Origin: CBDUBS01 sp965365445
Lineage (GTDB): Bacteria; Bacteroidota; Rhodothermia; Rhodothermales; DASSAV01
Direction: 5' to 3'
DNA: 60,574 nt
Assembly (NCBI GenBank): GCA_965365445.1
Contig: CBDUBS010000003.1
Span: forward strand, 1 to 60,574
This document shows positions 60,516-60,574 of this stretch, in pieces. Both the position numbers and the translations under genes were made by a program. A model generated the notes under the pieces. The model had not been told where the DNA came from, searched no databases, and saw nothing but the letters and a program-made list of their open reading frames with translations. How positions within the stretch are numbered: position 1 is the first letter of the stretch; each line of letters starts with the position of its first letter.

Positions 60516-60574
60516 TCACTTCAGCAACACCATGCGGCCGGTGCGGGTATAGCCGCCCGCCGTAAGCCGGTAGA
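60516..60574 (-). CDS. C-terminal end of a probable type IX secretion cargo protein (partial)
   Basis: Only the last 18-19 codons are in the window, read leftward to the stop at 60516-60518: RLTAGGYTRTGRMVLLK. The pattern Y-R-L-T-A-G-G-Y-T-R-T-G-R-M-V-L-L-K is the usual end of the Bacteroidota type IX secretion sorting domain (the YxL...G...G+hhhK box). It suggests that the organism exports proteins by this route. The 160 bp before it hold no gene, only imperfect repeats. Confidence 0.6.
   Translation of the reverse strand, partial: YRLTAGGYTRTGRMVLLK

Noticed and set aside
1..60574. CRISPR array or restriction/phage-defence locus
   Set aside because: No regularly spaced short repeats were seen, and no cas, methylase-endonuclease or phage structural genes occur. 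The only defence-like content is the two toxin-antitoxin-like modules.

Overview
This window is a stretch of high-GC bacterial chromosome, probably from the Rhodothermota/Rhodothermales side of the Bacteroidota. The evidence is a TonB-dependent receptor with an N-terminal carboxypeptidase-regulatory-like domain, a C-terminal tail typical of type IX secretion cargo at the right edge, a BatA-like protein, weak Shine-Dalgarno use and a set of housekeeping genes. The lineage is inferred from gene content, not from a search. The region is likely close to the replication origin: rpmH-rnpA-yidC-mnmE-mnmG-rsmG, recF, gyrB and two perfect parS palindromes lie within about 36 kb. I see no dnaA, dnaN, parA, parB or recognisable oriC.

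Layout. 1-3.5 kb: a TonB receptor (cut by the left edge) and a CPBP membrane protease, both on the minus strand. 3.9-10.4 kb: a phosphate-uptake operon with a porin-like gene, then pstS, pstC, pstA, pstB, phoU and a DUF1080 protein. 10.4-13.4 kb: a fatty-acid module with an acyl-CoA ligase, a small membrane protein and a TetR regulator, with matching palindromic operators in front of the small gene and of the regulator. 13.4-18.3 kb: an unknown gene, a GH13 alpha-glucosidase and the proline genes proB-proA. 18.2-21.2 kb: an accessory islet between proA and tRNA-Val. 21.2-28.1 kb: tRNA-Val, tRNA-Gly and the rpmH-to-rsmG cluster. 28.2-37 kb: a WYL regulator, mfd, murQ, recF, a periplasmic M48 protease and a MaoC hydratase. 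37-46 kb: glycosyltransferases, membrane proteins, a DUF3047 protein and an RND/MMPL exporter. 46-55 kb: uvrA, a BatA-like protein, hflX, a CBS protein and unknowns. 55-60.4 kb: gyrB followed by a polysaccharide set (GT2, GT4, methyltransferase), then the tail of a T9SS cargo gene.

The most unusual part is the islet at 18,440-21,213. An orphan tRNA-Val 3' half, missing 5 nt in the anticodon arm, sits directly behind the proA terminator. A complete tRNA-Val closes the other side, the arrangement left by site-specific insertion into a tRNA gene. Inside are two toxin-antitoxin-like modules: DUF4258-DUF2283-HTH, and HepT-MntA (HEPN/minimal nucleotidyltransferase). Between them lies a second, perfectly identical 253-bp copy of the proA 3' end, the terminator and the tRNA scar. 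The first module is therefore flanked by long direct repeats and could be lost by homologous recombination without damaging proA. No integrase or transposase is visible. An assembly artefact must be excluded.

Promoters resembling the sigma-70 consensus with 17-bp spacers can be read before the tRNA pair, the DUF4258 operon and gyrB, and one with an 18-bp spacer before rpmH. The DUF4258 promoter sits so close to its start codon that the mRNA may be leaderless. Start codons were chosen by eye, and several genes have plausible GTG or TTG alternatives, which are noted.
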